In this document: piece by piece, positions 31,218 through 40,134 of the stretch
Layout of the letters: each line of letters begins with the position of its first letter
Numbering within the stretch: position 1 is the first letter of the stretch
Assembly: GCF_017676345.1 (NCBI RefSeq)
Contig: NZ_JAFFZM010000022.1
Span: 1 to 64,000, forward strand
Direction of reading: 5' to 3'
DNA from: Streptomyces smyrnaeus
Lineage (GTDB): Bacteria > Actinomycetota > Actinomycetes > Streptomycetales > Streptomycetaceae
DNA: 64,000 nt
The notes under the pieces: model-generated
Databases searched by the model: none
Seen by the model: only the letters and a program-made list of their open reading frames with translations
Told to the model about the DNA's origin: nothing
Program-made: the position numbers and the translations under genes

Positions 31218-32327
31218 TCAGTCGACGACCGCCGCCCGTACGCACAGCACGTCCGGCAGGTGCGAGGCCAACTGCCGCCAGCTGTCGCCCTCGTCCGCGC
31301 TGGCGAAGACCTCGCCGTTGCGGTTGCCGAAGTAGACCCCGGCGGGGTCCGCGTCGTCCGTGCACAGCGCGTCCCGCAGCACCGGTCCGTAATGCGGCTC
31401 CTCGGGCAGGCCCGCATCCAGCGCCTCCCAGCTCTCTCCCGCGTCCTGGGTGCGGTGGACACGGCAGCGGTGCTCCGCGGGCACCCGGTCCGCGTCCGCG
31501 TTGAGCGGGAAGACGTAGGCCACCCCGCCGCGCCGCGGATGGGTGGCGACGGGGAAGCCGAAGTCCGAGGGGAGGGAGTCGCCGATCGACTGCCAACTCG
31601 TGGCGTCGTCGTCGCTGCGGAACACTCCCCAGTGGTTCTGCAGATAGAACCGGTCGGGGTGCTCCGCGTCCCGGGCGATCTTGTGCACACATTGCCCGTA
31701 CTCCGGGTAGCGTCGGCTCTCGGGCAGGAAGACCGCGGAGACTCCCCGGTTGCACGGCTCCCAGCTGTCGCCGCCGTCCGCCGTGCGGTAGGCCCCGGCG
31801 GTCGAGACGGCGACCGTCACCCGCCGCGGGTCACGGGGGTCGACCAGGACCGTGTGGAGCCCCAGTCCGCCACCACCGGGCTCCCATTCCTGCCGCGTGG
31901 GGTGCTCCCACAGCGAGCGGACGAGTGCGAAGGACTCGCCGCCGTCCGTCGAGCGGAACAGCCCCCCGGGCTCCGTACCGGCGTACACCACACCCGGCTC
32001 GCTCTCCCCTCCAGGCTGCAGCTGCCACACGCGTTCCAGGGAGGTCCCGGTGTCCCTGGGATATCTGATCGGAGGCTGCCCGGGCTCCTTCCAGGTCTTG
32101 CCCAGGTCGTCGGAGTGGAAGATCGAAGGGCCCCAATGCGCGCTGTCTCCACCGGCCAGCAGTCTGGGCGGCCCGGAGCCGCGCCGGTCGATGCTGAAGG
32201 AGTAGATGGCCTGGGCGTTGAAATGCGGGCCGGTGAACTCCCACACCGCCGAACCCCGCCGGCCCTCCTTCTGCCGGGCGAGGAACAGGCCCTTTCTCGT
32301 ACCTACCGCGAGCAGCACGTCCGCCAT
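31218..32327 (-). CDS. Asp-box repeat beta-propeller protein (sialidase-like fold)
   Basis: A 369-residue protein starting MADVLLAVGTRKGLFLAR. At least six Asp-box motifs (S-x-D-x-G-x-[ST]-W) can be counted: FHSDDLGKTWKEP, FRSTDGGESFALV, YRTADGGDSWEPC, FRSDDDATSWQSI, HRTQDAGESWEAL and FASADEGDSWRQL. This gives a six-bladed propeller like BNR/sialidase folds, but no sialidase catalytic Arg triad is evident, so it is probably a binding or unknown hydrolase protein. No signal peptide is seen. The gene ends 80 bp before ung. Confidence 0.85.
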   Translation of the reverse strand: MADVLLAVGTRKGLFLARQKEGRRGSAVWEFTGPHFNAQAIYSFSIDRRGSGPPRLLAGGDSAHWGPSIFHSDDLGKTWKEPGQPPIRYPRDTGTSLERVWQLQPGGESEPGVVYAGTEPGGLFRSTDGGESFALVRSLWEHPTRQEWEPGGGGLGLHTVLVDPRDPRRVTVAVSTAGAYRTADGGDSWEPCNRGVSAVFLPESRRYPEYGQCVHKIARDAEHPDRFYLQNHWGVFRSDDDATSWQSIGDSLPSDFGFPVATHPRRGGVAYVFPLNADADRVPAEHRCRVHRTQDAGESWEALDAGLPEEPHYGPVLRDALCTDDADPAGVYFGNRNGEVFASADEGDSWRQLASHLPDVLCVRAAVVD

Positions 32328-32558
32328 GGCGGCACCGCCTTCAAGACGTCGTTGTCTGAGGTACGAACAGTCTGCACCGGCCCACTGACAATGCCTCCGG
32401 CCAGCGCGGATGCCCGTCCGAGCCGCGCTGCCCGACACCCGTACGGCGGTACGCCGGTGCGCCGTTCGGCTCCCGCCGCCTCCGTCGTCAGGGTGCCCTC
32501 CGACCGGCTGAGCGTGCCGCGCCGCTCCCGTCCGTGCGACCGGGCCTACGGTGCCGAC

Positions 32559-33395
32559 GTGTCGGAGAGATCCCCTTGCTCTTGCTACTCGTCGGATCAC
32601 TCGTACGAACGGGGTGGCTGCCCGCCGAGGCGCGACCCCCTGTCGCCGCCCTGCCAGGCCTGGAAGCTGCGGGGCTACGGCACCGGTGCGGGGCCTCCGC
32701 ACGCCGCCGGTGCCCGAGCACCCTGGTTCGCCGTCGGGGTCAGCCGCGCGGACGGTACTCAGGTGGAGGTGGTGGCCGCCGTGGTGGACGGCCGGGTCCA
32801 CCTCGAAGAGGTGCGGGCCGACCCGCCACTGTCGGCCCAGGAGTTCGCGAAGCTCGCACCCTGCCTCGGCGAGCCGCTGACGAGGGCGTGCCCGTCGGCC
32901 ATCCGACCGCCGCAGACGGCTCCCACCGTCCGGGCCACGGGCGCCTGCGTACTCCCGCCGGTGCCGCGGCCGGCAGGACCGCAGTCGTCGGTATCGACGC
33001 CTCCGCCTTCGCCTCCGCTTCCGCCTTCGGGGCCCCGGACGCACCGTCCGTCCGTGCCGCCTCCGCCCCCGGCGTCCCGACAACCCTCGGACACGCCGCC
33101 GCCGTCGACTCCGGTACGGCCATCGGAGTCGCCGCACCCGGAGTCATCGCGCCCGGAGCCACCGCGCCCGGAGTCGCCGCACCCGCCCGTCCGGGGCCGC
33201 AGACGGCCACCGGCCCCCCGTGGCCGGGCGGCCCTGCGTGTGGCGGCCGAGGCGTACACCGCGGCCCGGGAGCGGGGTCAGGACCCCGTGCTGGCCGTCA
33301 TGCGGGTCACCGGGCGCAGCAGGCGCAGATCGCTGCGCGTCATCGCGAGCGCTCGTGACGCGGGGCTGCTGAGCCCGCGCCACGCCCGCCGCTGA
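32559..33395 (+). CDS. DUF6214-like protein with proline-rich spacer
   Basis: About 278 residues. The N-terminal part (WKLRGYGTGAGPP, APWFAVGVSRADGTQVEVVAAVVDGRVHLEEVRADPPLSAQEFAKLA) and the C-terminal part (RVAAEAYTAARERGQDPVLAVMRVTGRSRRRSLRVIASARDAGLLSPRHARR) match the streptomycete DUF6214 pattern; the end resembles a small helix-turn-helix (VTGRSRRRSLRVI). Between them lies a long Pro/Ser-rich spacer (residues about 145-225) of likely disordered sequence. GTG 32559 is the start that gives the family N-terminus. Function unknown. Confidence 0.7.
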   Translation: MSERSPCSCYSSDHSYERGGCPPRRDPLSPPCQAWKLRGYGTGAGPPHAAGARAPWFAVGVSRADGTQVEVVAAVVDGRVHLEEVRADPPLSAQEFAKLAPCLGEPLTRACPSAIRPPQTAPTVRATGACVLPPVPRPAGPQSSVSTPPPSPPLPPSGPRTHRPSVPPPPPASRQPSDTPPPSTPVRPSESPHPESSRPEPPRPESPHPPVRGRRRPPAPRGRAALRVAAEAYTAARERGQDPVLAVMRVTGRSRRRSLRVIASARDAGLLSPRHARR

Positions 33396-33691
33396 GCGGC
33401 GGACATCGACGCGGCGTACCGGACCGCCGCCCGGCCCACGGGTGCGCCCGAGTGCGGGCCGCCCGAGCGGATCACCTGGGCGGGTCCGCCGGGCTGCCGG
33501 ACTCGTCGTCGTCCACAGGCGTCAGCGCGGGTTCCGGAACACGGCCTGTCCGCGCCGGACTGCGAGGTCGCCGTCGCCGTACGACCGTCGGGGACCGTGC
33601 CGCCTTCGACGTCGCCTGGGGGAGCGACGGTGGTGGTGCCCAACTGCACTGGTAGCGTCGCCCCTTGGATGACGGGGGAGGATGACAGCGC
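33396..33691. other. Intergenic, no recognised gene
   Basis: Nearly 300 bases between DUF6214 and the aldo/keto reductase. No frame shows family features. The last bases contain GGGGGAGGATG just before the GTG start, a strong ribosome site for the reductase. Confidence 0.5.
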
Positions 33692-34531
33692 GTGACATCG
33701 ACTGCGTTCGCCATCGGCGGGGATCTGGAAGTACGGCGGCTGGGGTTCGGGGCCATGCACTTGCCGACGGAACCAGGTCCCGCCCGCGAGACCTCTCTCG
33801 CGGTGGCCCGACGGGCTGTCGAGCTGGGCATCACCCTGATCGACACCGCCCATCTGTACGGCGGAGGCGCCAACGAGGAACTCCTGGCCGAGGCCCTCCA
33901 CCCCTACCCGGACGGGCTGCTGATCACCACCAAGGTCGGCGTCGCCCGATCGGGCCCCTCAGGTGAGTGGAAGCTCGACGGGCGGCCGGCCGTCCTGCGC
34001 GATCAGGTCGAGCAGGCTCTGCGCCGATTGCGGGTCGAGCGGATCGAGCTGCTTCAGCTGCACCGGATCGACCCCGAGACACCGCTCGCCGACCAGGTCG
34101 GCACGCTGCGGGACCTGCGGACCGAAGGCAAGATCGGCCGGATCGGGCTGTCCGAGGTCACCGTCGACGAACTCGACCAGGCTCGGGAGATCGTCGATGT
34201 CGCGAGCGTGCAGAACCGGTACAACCTGCTCGACCGCGAGCACGAGCCCGTGCTCGCGGTCTGCGAGGCGGCAGGGATCGCCTTCCTGCCGTGGCGTCCT
34301 GTCGCCTGGGGGGATTCGGGGACGGAGGCGGAGGTCGCCGCCGTGGCGGCCGATGTCGGCGCCACCCCCACCCAGGTCGCGCTCGCCTGGCTCCTCGGCC
34401 ACTCACCGGTTGTCCTCCCGATCCCCGGCACCGCCCGGATCGATCACCTGGAGGAGAACCTCGCCGCCGAATGCCTCGAACTGGCCCCGGTCCACCGTGA
34501 TCGCCTCGACCGCCTGGGCGAAGCGGCATAG
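33692..34531 (+). CDS. Aldo/keto reductase
   Basis: A 279-residue AKR-fold oxidoreductase. Visible catalytic elements are the aspartate and tyrosine in LIDTAHLYGGGANEELL, the lysine in LLITTKVGV, and the histidine in ELLQLHRIDPE. The NADPH-binding end is VVLPIPGTARIDHLEENLAAECLEL. It should reduce small aldehydes or ketones with NADPH. GTG 33692 is preceded by GGGGGAGG. The gene stands alone between intergenic stretches. Confidence 0.92.
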   Translation: MTSTAFAIGGDLEVRRLGFGAMHLPTEPGPARETSLAVARRAVELGITLIDTAHLYGGGANEELLAEALHPYPDGLLITTKVGVARSGPSGEWKLDGRPAVLRDQVEQALRRLRVERIELLQLHRIDPETPLADQVGTLRDLRTEGKIGRIGLSEVTVDELDQAREIVDVASVQNRYNLLDREHEPVLAVCEAAGIAFLPWRPVAWGDSGTEAEVAAVAADVGATPTQVALAWLLGHSPVVLPIPGTARIDHLEENLAAECLELAPVHRDRLDRLGEAA

Positions 34532-34628
34532 GGCTCGCTCCTCGGTCATGACCGAAGCCAGCTGGGCGCAATCCGGCCGCTGCCCCGGTGCGCCGGCCGG
34601 CGACGGCGGTGGTGGGGAGATCCGGCGG

Positions 34629-35375
34629 CTACTTCGGCGGGTTCAGCTTGCGGAAGTACGTCCAGCTGGTTTCGTTCGGCTCGCTCCACTTCTCGGGGGC
34701 ATGGGCGAACTCCGGGTGGTGGTCGGCGATGTAGGCGCGGGTGCGCTCGGGGACCTCGGCGTACGAGCCGAGCTTGCTGCCTCGGCAGTGGAAGGTGAGG
34801 CCGCCGGGCTGCCGGCCGCGAGCCATCCATGGGAGCCACGGGGACATCCGGGTCCACGACATGGTGGCCGGGATACTGGGCGCGCTGCCGGCGAGGTCGG
34901 CGCGGTCGGCGAAGAACTGGAAACACTCCAGGGCCCTGTATGTGTCGCCCGCGGAGTGGACGGGGTACTCGGCAACCGGCAGCGGTGACGGATAGGAGAG
35001 CGGAATCTCCAGGCTGAAGCAGATCTGCTCGCCCAGCTCGGTCGTCGGGATCGGGAAGGGGCGCCACTTCTGGTTCGCCGGGTCGTTCCAGATGTGCACC
35101 ACCGGCAGGTCCTGCCAGGTCTCCAGGATCTCGCGGCCGACGGGATCCAGGAAGAACGCGGCCTCCCGGGTGAGCAGTTGGTAGGCGTCCGGACCGGAGT
35201 CGGCATCCTGGACCAGACGTGCGACGTTGAGCCCTTCGAAACCGAAGACGCGCTGGTAGGGCTCGTCGGGGGCCCAGGAGTAGACGTCTCCCGACCACCA
35301 GTATGTGACCTCCTCGCCGTCGAGCGAGGCGCGGGTGCGGGCGAAGGAGCGGAGCAGTTGTGCCGGTGTCGTCAT
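34629..35375 (-). CDS. DUF1838 family protein
   Basis: A 248-residue protein with the DUF1838 pattern: VTYWWSGDVYSWAPDEPYQRVFGFEGLNVARLV, GREILETWQDLPVVHIWNDPANQKWRPFPIP, AGDTYRALECFQFFADRADL, PATMSWTRMSPWLPWMARGRQPGGLTFHCRGSKL and the C-terminal PNETSWTYFRKL. It has no signal peptide, although some family members are exported. No biochemical function is established. It is divergent from a LysR regulator that may control it. Confidence 0.85.
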   Translation of the reverse strand: MTTPAQLLRSFARTRASLDGEEVTYWWSGDVYSWAPDEPYQRVFGFEGLNVARLVQDADSGPDAYQLLTREAAFFLDPVGREILETWQDLPVVHIWNDPANQKWRPFPIPTTELGEQICFSLEIPLSYPSPLPVAEYPVHSAGDTYRALECFQFFADRADLAGSAPSIPATMSWTRMSPWLPWMARGRQPGGLTFHCRGSKLGSYAEVPERTRAYIADHHPEFAHAPEKWSEPNETSWTYFRKLNPPK

Positions 35376-35597
35376 ACGGACCACTCTGCACGTGTCCGCC
35401 GCCCCGGGTGGAGGCAAGCGCCTGGTCCGGGTGGGAACAGCCGGAAGGAGACGCGCCGTGGCGGGCCCCGTGTGTCACCCGCCACCCGAACCGGACCTGG
35501 CCCCCTGAGCACATGACTCCGCGCGACAACGGATGGTTCGGTCCAGAACCGCACGGACCGAGCTCCAGTGCCACCAGACAACTGATCCTCGGCAAGC

Positions 35598-35614
35598 CAC
35601 AACCAATGGTTGTG
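35598..35614. promoter_or_regulatory. Perfect 17-bp dyad upstream of lysR
   Basis: CACAACC-AAT-GGTTGTG, 7-bp perfect arms with a 3-base spacer, placed 19 bases before the LysR GTG start and within the 257-bp space to the divergent DUF1838 gene. Position and symmetry fit a LysR recognition site used for autoregulation and divergent control. Confidence 0.65.
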
Positions 35615-35632
35615 CGCCCTTAGGGTGATCTC

Positions 35633-36619
35633 GTGGACACCGAGGCATTGCGATCGTTCGTCCGGGCGGCCGAGCTCGGGCAGTTTCGCCAGGCGGCCGA
35701 TGAGCTGGGCGTGACGCAGCAGGCAGTCTCCAAGCGCATTGCCGCTTTGGAGCGCGAGTTGGGAGTCCGGCTGTTCGCACGTACCGCACGAGGGGTCGAG
35801 CTGACGCTCGACGGTCAGGCGTTCCTGCCGCACGCGCGGAGCATCGCCGCGGGGGTCGAGCGCGCCATCACCGCCGTCAGGCCGGGCTCGCGGGCCCTGC
35901 GGATCGACGTTCTCGGCCGGCGCAGCGCGCAGGCCGTGGTGCTGCACGACTATTGGCGGGCGCATCCGGAAACCGACCTCGACGTGGTGACCCTCAGGGT
36001 CGACGACCCACGTATCGCCGTCGCCGCCGTCGAAGCGGGCGAGATCGACGCCTCGTTCCGTACCGTCACCGATCCGGCGGTGCTGCCGCCCGACGTGCAC
36101 ATCATGCACGCGTTCGACTCGCCGCTGGAACTTCTCGTCGGCCCGGGGCATCCGCTCGCCTCCGCCCGAAGACTGACACCGGCGCAGCTGCGCAAGCACC
36201 GGATCTGGGTGCCGGGTATCGCGCCCCGGAGCGAATGGGCGGAGTTCTACGATCAGCTCGCCACCGACTTCGACCTGCGCATCGACGCGGCAGGCCCGCA
36301 CTTCGGGGACGAAGTGCTCCTGGACACCCTCGCGGAGTCCGCGGACGTGGCCACCCTCGTCGGAGCACGCGACCGGTACATCTGGCCGGCCGACCACGAC
36401 CTGCGCCGCATCCCTGTCGTGGATCCGACCCTCGTCTACCCCCTCTCGCTCGTCCTCCCCGGAACCAATCCCCACCCAGGGCTTTCTGGAATCACCGCCC
36501 ACCTCGAAAGCCTGCCCAGGGCCCCCGAGCCGGCCTGGCTCCCGCCCTGGGCAACGACTCCACGGCACGGCGAGAGGGGCACTCCGACCGCCCGCGGGAC
36601 CCGTCCCCGAGCAAGGTGA
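35633..36619 (+). CDS. LysR family transcriptional regulator
   Basis: A 328-residue LysR regulator. The winged helix (DTEALRSFVRAAELGQFRQAADELGVTQQAVSKRIAALERELGVRLFARTARGVELTLDGQAFLPHAR) is followed by a two-lobed effector domain (ALRIDVLGRRSAQAVVLHDYWRAHPETDLDVVTL, SPLELLVGPGHPLASA, LLDTLAESADVATLVGARDRYIWP). The last 25 residues are a basic low-complexity tail. It probably binds the dyad at 35598-35614 and regulates itself and the divergent DUF1838 gene. Confidence 0.93.
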   Translation: MDTEALRSFVRAAELGQFRQAADELGVTQQAVSKRIAALERELGVRLFARTARGVELTLDGQAFLPHARSIAAGVERAITAVRPGSRALRIDVLGRRSAQAVVLHDYWRAHPETDLDVVTLRVDDPRIAVAAVEAGEIDASFRTVTDPAVLPPDVHIMHAFDSPLELLVGPGHPLASARRLTPAQLRKHRIWVPGIAPRSEWAEFYDQLATDFDLRIDAAGPHFGDEVLLDTLAESADVATLVGARDRYIWPADHDLRRIPVVDPTLVYPLSLVLPGTNPHPGLSGITAHLESLPRAPEPAWLPPWATTPRHGERGTPTARGTRPRAR

Positions 36620-36701
36620 CCCGACCGGCTGCCGACAGCAGCCTCCATCAGCGCCTGGTGAGTCCTGCTCGACCGCCGGCGCACCAGGAAAGGAGCGCGG
36701 C

Positions 36702-37244
36702 ATGTCCAGTGACCGTCTCATGCGCATACACAGCCCCGAGTTCCGAGCCATGGCGGAGCGGGTCCTGGAGGTCACCGAACTCACCTCCCGTCTGAACGCC
36801 CTGCCCTTCGCGGACGAAGGGGGCAAGACGGACCTGTTCGAGAAGATCCTCGGCAGACCGCTGCCGGCGAGAGCCACGATCTATCCGCCCTTCTACACCG
36901 ACTACGGTCTCCATCTCGACCTCGCCGAGCGCGTGTTCATCAACCAGAACTGCACGTTCCTGGACTACGCCGGTATCCGGCTCGGCGAGCGTGTGATGGT
37001 CGGTCCGAAGGCCACGTTGATCACCGTGGGTCACCCGGTCGATCCCGAGGAGCGACGGGGGTGGTTGAGCGGCGCGCCCATCGACGTGGCGGACAACGTG
37101 TGGATCGGCGCGGGCGCCACGATCCTGCCCGGCGTCAGCATCGGCCGTGATGCCGTGGTGGCCGCCGGCGCGGTGGTGGCCGACGACGTCCCTGCGGCGA
37201 GCCTGGTCACCGGTGACAAGGCAACCGTGCACCGACAGTGGTGA
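36702..37244 (+). CDS. Hexapeptide-repeat acetyltransferase (maltose/galactoside O-acetyltransferase type)
   Basis: A 180-residue left-handed beta-helix acyltransferase. A short helical start (RAMAERVLEVTELTSRLNALPF) precedes hexapeptide coils: YTDYGLHLDLAERVFINQNCTFLDYAGIRLGERVMVGPKATLITVGHPVDPEERRGW with the catalytic histidine in the GHP loop, then IDVADNVWIGAGATILPGVSIGRDAVVAAGAVV. It resembles LacA/Maa enzymes that acetylate sugars with acetyl-CoA as trimers. AGGAAAGGAG precedes the ATG. Confidence 0.9.
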   Translation: MSSDRLMRIHSPEFRAMAERVLEVTELTSRLNALPFADEGGKTDLFEKILGRPLPARATIYPPFYTDYGLHLDLAERVFINQNCTFLDYAGIRLGERVMVGPKATLITVGHPVDPEERRGWLSGAPIDVADNVWIGAGATILPGVSIGRDAVVAAGAVVADDVPAASLVTGDKATVHRQW

Positions 37245-37341
37245 CGGCCTCTGCTGCCTCTTGCCGACACCACTGCGCAGTGTCGCTCGACGCGGCGGCG
37301 CCAGTGCGTCCACGAGGAGCTGCCGCCGATCGTCGGCCGGT

Positions 37342-38061
37342 CTACCGGCGCTCCCGCGCGCCGTGCGGCTCCCGGCTCGCTTCCCAGCCGCACGGTCGCA
37401 GCCGCTCCAGGTGCCGGACGCGCGCAGCGGGTGACGCCTCCAACGGTCCTCCTCGTGCCTTGTCCGGCGGTATCCCCCGTTCCCATTTGAGGCCGTACCG
37501 GGCGAACAGCTCCCCCCGGAGTCTCTCCAGCGGCATCGGCGCACCGGGCAGCAGTGCCGCGACGACGGCTCCCATCAGATTGGCGCGCAGCAGTGGGTAG
37601 TCGGTGTCCGGGTCGGGGGACCCGTACCGGGCCACGGTGGTGCGCAGCAAGAACGCCAGCCGCTGCTGCTCGTCGCACTGGACGAACCCCTCCTGCTGCA
37701 GGATGCCGGCCATATGGGCGCGCATCAGCACCGGTTGGTCACGCGCGAGCCCCAGTACCGCGTCGATGGCCCGGGCCAGCATCTCCTGTCCGCTGTCCGG
37801 ACCTTCGGGCCGGGGCCCGCGCTCCAGGGCCTCGGCGAGGGTGAGATGCATCAGCCGGTGCACCGCCGACTGGAACAGCTGCCGCTTTCCTGGGAAGTAG
37901 TACGAGATCAGACCGCGTGCGGAGCCCGCCCGGTCGGCGATCGCCCCCAGCGTCGTCGTCTCGTACCCGCGCTCCGCGACCAGCTCGACCGTCGCCTGAA
38001 GCAGGCGCTCGCGCGAGCGTCGGCGCAACTCTTCATTGACCGATGCGCTCCGGGGGGACAT
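37342..38061 (-). CDS. TetR family transcriptional regulator
   Basis: A 239-residue TetR protein. The HTH spans ERLLQATVELVAERGYETTTLGAIADRAGSARGLISYYFPGKRQLFQSAVHRLM (residues 18-70). The C-terminal half has AIDAVLGLARDQPVLMRAHMAGILQQEGFV and a basic unstructured tail (SPAARVRHLERLRPCGWEASREPHGARERR). The dyad at 38082-38094 lies just upstream of its start. The targets are unknown; the divergent DUF574 methyltransferase is 376 bp away. Confidence 0.9.
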   Translation of the reverse strand: MSPRSASVNEELRRRSRERLLQATVELVAERGYETTTLGAIADRAGSARGLISYYFPGKRQLFQSAVHRLMHLTLAEALERGPRPEGPDSGQEMLARAIDAVLGLARDQPVLMRAHMAGILQQEGFVQCDEQQRLAFLLRTTVARYGSPDPDTDYPLLRANLMGAVVAALLPGAPMPLERLRGELFARYGLKWERGIPPDKARGGPLEASPAARVRHLERLRPCGWEASREPHGARERR

Positions 38062-38438
38062 GCTGTAACTCCTGCGTTGACTGGCTGGCAGCCAATATAC
38101 TCAGCACGGCTTCGGGTGTTCGCGTCCCATGGAGTTACGGAGCACGGACGCCCGGCACAGCGGCCGGTATCGGGGCGACGCGGGGGATCGCCCCGGTATC
38201 GGCGTCGACCCGGCACAGCCGGCGGGCAGACCGGTGAGAGTCGGCCGAGCTGCCGACAGCGGCAGCCGCAGGCCTGACTCTAGAGGACCCGCGGCTTCCC
38301 AACACCCCTCCCGCAGCCCTCACTTTCTCCTGCCGTCGCCCGGCCGACGGCCCGCGGGTACGTTGGTGCGCGCGCGGCGGACGGTCAGGACGCACGCGGC
38401 GACGACGTATCGAGGGTCATCGAGGGCAGGGGAGAGCC
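38062..38438. promoter_or_regulatory. Divergent intergenic region with TetR-proximal dyad (38082-38094)
   Basis: The 377-bp space between TetR and the DUF574 methyltransferase contains TGGCTG-G-CAGCCA, a perfect 13-bp dyad 21-33 bases upstream of the TetR start, next to a TTGACT and an AATATAC element. This fits a repressor site over its own promoter. The rest shows no gene. Confidence 0.45.
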
Positions 38439-39245
38439 ATGACGGACGGGCCGGTATCGGACGCCACGGAGATCGACGACACGGTGCCGCACTCGGCACG
38501 GATCTGGAACTACTGGCTCGGCGGCAAGGACTTCTACGACGTCGACCGGCAGGTGGGCGACGAGATCGCACGCACCAACCCCGGCATCGTCGACACCGCC
38601 CGCGCCCAGCGGGCCTTTCTGTGCCGCGCGGTCCGCCATCTCGCCGGGGAGGTGGGCATCCGGCAGTTCCTCGACATCGGCACCGGCCTGCCCACCGTCG
38701 ACAACACCCACGAGGTCGCTCAGCGCATCGCCCCCGAGGCGCGCGTCATCTACGTCGACCACGACCCGCTCGTCCTCACACACGCGCGCGCCCTGCTGAC
38801 CAGCTCCCCCGAGGGCGTCACCCACTATCTCGACGCGGACCTGCGCGAGCCGGACACCATCCTCCAGGGCGCGGCCGAGACGCTCGACTTCGACCGGCCC
38901 GTCGCCCTGATGCTGCTCGGCGTCGTCGCACACCTCACCGACGACAGCGCCTATGACGTCGTGTCCCGGTTGATGGCGGCCCTCCCGTCCGGCAGCCACC
39001 TGGTCTTCAGCGACTCGGCCGAGGTCGTCAACCCCGAGGCGGTGCGCGCCATGGTGCGCCAGTGGAACCGCACCAGCGACAACCCCCGGGTCAACCGCAG
39101 CCGCGAGCAGATCCTCCGGTTCTTCGACGGCCTGGAGATCCTGGAGCCGGGGCTGGTGTCGGTCACCCGCTGGCGTCCCGAAGCGCTGCCCTTCGGCGAG
39201 CCGGAGGAGGTCGACAACGTGGGCGCTGTGGCCCGAAAACCCTGA
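38439..39245 (+). CDS. DUF574 (S-adenosylmethionine methyltransferase-like) protein
   Basis: A 268-residue protein typical of the large streptomycete DUF574 family: DDTVPHSARIWNYWLGGKDFYDVDRQVGDEI, QFLDIGTGLPTVDNTHEVAQRIAPEARVIYVDHDPLVLTHARALL (SAM site), LDFDRPVALMLLGVVAHLTDD and the C-terminal WRPEALPFGEPEEVDNVGAVARK. Genomes of this group carry many copies, often near regulators; targets are mostly unknown. ATG 38439 is preceded by GGGGAGAG. Confidence 0.92.
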   Translation: MTDGPVSDATEIDDTVPHSARIWNYWLGGKDFYDVDRQVGDEIARTNPGIVDTARAQRAFLCRAVRHLAGEVGIRQFLDIGTGLPTVDNTHEVAQRIAPEARVIYVDHDPLVLTHARALLTSSPEGVTHYLDADLREPDTILQGAAETLDFDRPVALMLLGVVAHLTDDSAYDVVSRLMAALPSGSHLVFSDSAEVVNPEAVRAMVRQWNRTSDNPRVNRSREQILRFFDGLEILEPGLVSVTRWRPEALPFGEPEEVDNVGAVARKP

Positions 39246-39248
39246 ACG

Positions 39249-39289
39249 CCCGGGCGAACCGGGTGAGCACACCCCGGCGAACGCCCGGG
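39249..39289. terminator. Bidirectional hairpin between convergent genes
   Basis: Outer arms CCCGGGCG (39249-39256) and CGCCCGGG (39282-39289) are exact complements, and inner CCGGGTG/CACCCCGG pair imperfectly around an AGCA loop. It lies between the DUF574 stop and the PAP2 stop and can serve both strands. Confidence 0.6.
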
Positions 39290-39321
39290 AACGGCCCTGC
39301 AGCCTCGCTGAGGGCTCCGCG

Positions 39322-40020
39322 CTACCCCCTGCGGCCCGCGGGGGCGGGCAACCGCTCTCCGGGCCGCAGAGCGGCCCACGTCGCCGTGGACGCCAGTGCC
39401 ACCGCCGTACCCAGCAGCACGCCCACCACCGTGTCCGTCAGCCAGTGCACGCCCAGCCAGACGCGGGTGAACGAGACCCCGACCACGCTGACCGCCGCGA
39501 CGACGAGGGCCGACCGCCACCACACGTCGGCCGACGACGCGCCCCGCTCATGCCACAGCCACAGCAGCAGCACGCACACCAGCGCGGCCGTCATCGCGTG
39601 CCCCGACGGCATCGCGGCGTACTCGGCCGAGTCCACCGGGTCCCGCCAGCGTGGCCGTTCCCTCCCGAGCGCCGCCTTCGTCCCCTGCTGCACGCCCGAG
39701 CCGACCAGCGCCGTGCCCGCCGCCCAGTACGCCAACACACGCTCCCCGCGCCAGACCAGCAGGCCGAACACCACCGCCAGCAACAGGCGGAACGTCCACG
39801 GGTCCCACACCCAGTCGGTGAGGATCCGCATGGTCCGGGTGAGCGCCGGATGTTCCACCGCGACCGTGTGCAGTCCGGAGGCCGTGTTCCGGTCGAGAGC
39901 GGCCAACGGCTGCCACGGGAGGAGCGCGAGGACGATCAGCAGGACGGCGGCGGCACCGAGCGTGGCGGCCGCCCCGGCCTGCCACACGCCGGGCGGACTC
40001 GGGCGGGTCGCATTTCGCAT
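39322..40020 (-). CDS. PAP2 family membrane phosphatase
   Basis: A 232-residue membrane protein with six helices. The three catalytic motifs of type 2 phosphatidic acid phosphatases are present: KAALGRERP (K-x6-RP), AAMPSGHAMT (PSGH) and SFTRVWLGVHWLTDTVVG (SR-x5-H-x3-D, with T for S). It would dephosphorylate a lipid phosphate or polyprenyl pyrophosphate at the outer membrane face. It is the intact counterpart of the broken gene at 15515-16180. Confidence 0.9.
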   Translation of the reverse strand: MRNATRPSPPGVWQAGAAATLGAAAVLLIVLALLPWQPLAALDRNTASGLHTVAVEHPALTRTMRILTDWVWDPWTFRLLLAVVFGLLVWRGERVLAYWAAGTALVGSGVQQGTKAALGRERPRWRDPVDSAEYAAMPSGHAMTAALVCVLLLWLWHERGASSADVWWRSALVVAAVSVVGVSFTRVWLGVHWLTDTVVGVLLGTAVALASTATWAALRPGERLPAPAGRRG

Positions 40021-40134
40021 GTGCCGATCATCACCCCCGACACCCGGGAGAGCACAACTCCCGGGCGCGCCCCCGGCGGCCTGCCCTCGTGCACCCCTTC
40101 CGGGACCGGATGCGTGCCGCTGCCGGGCCGGACG

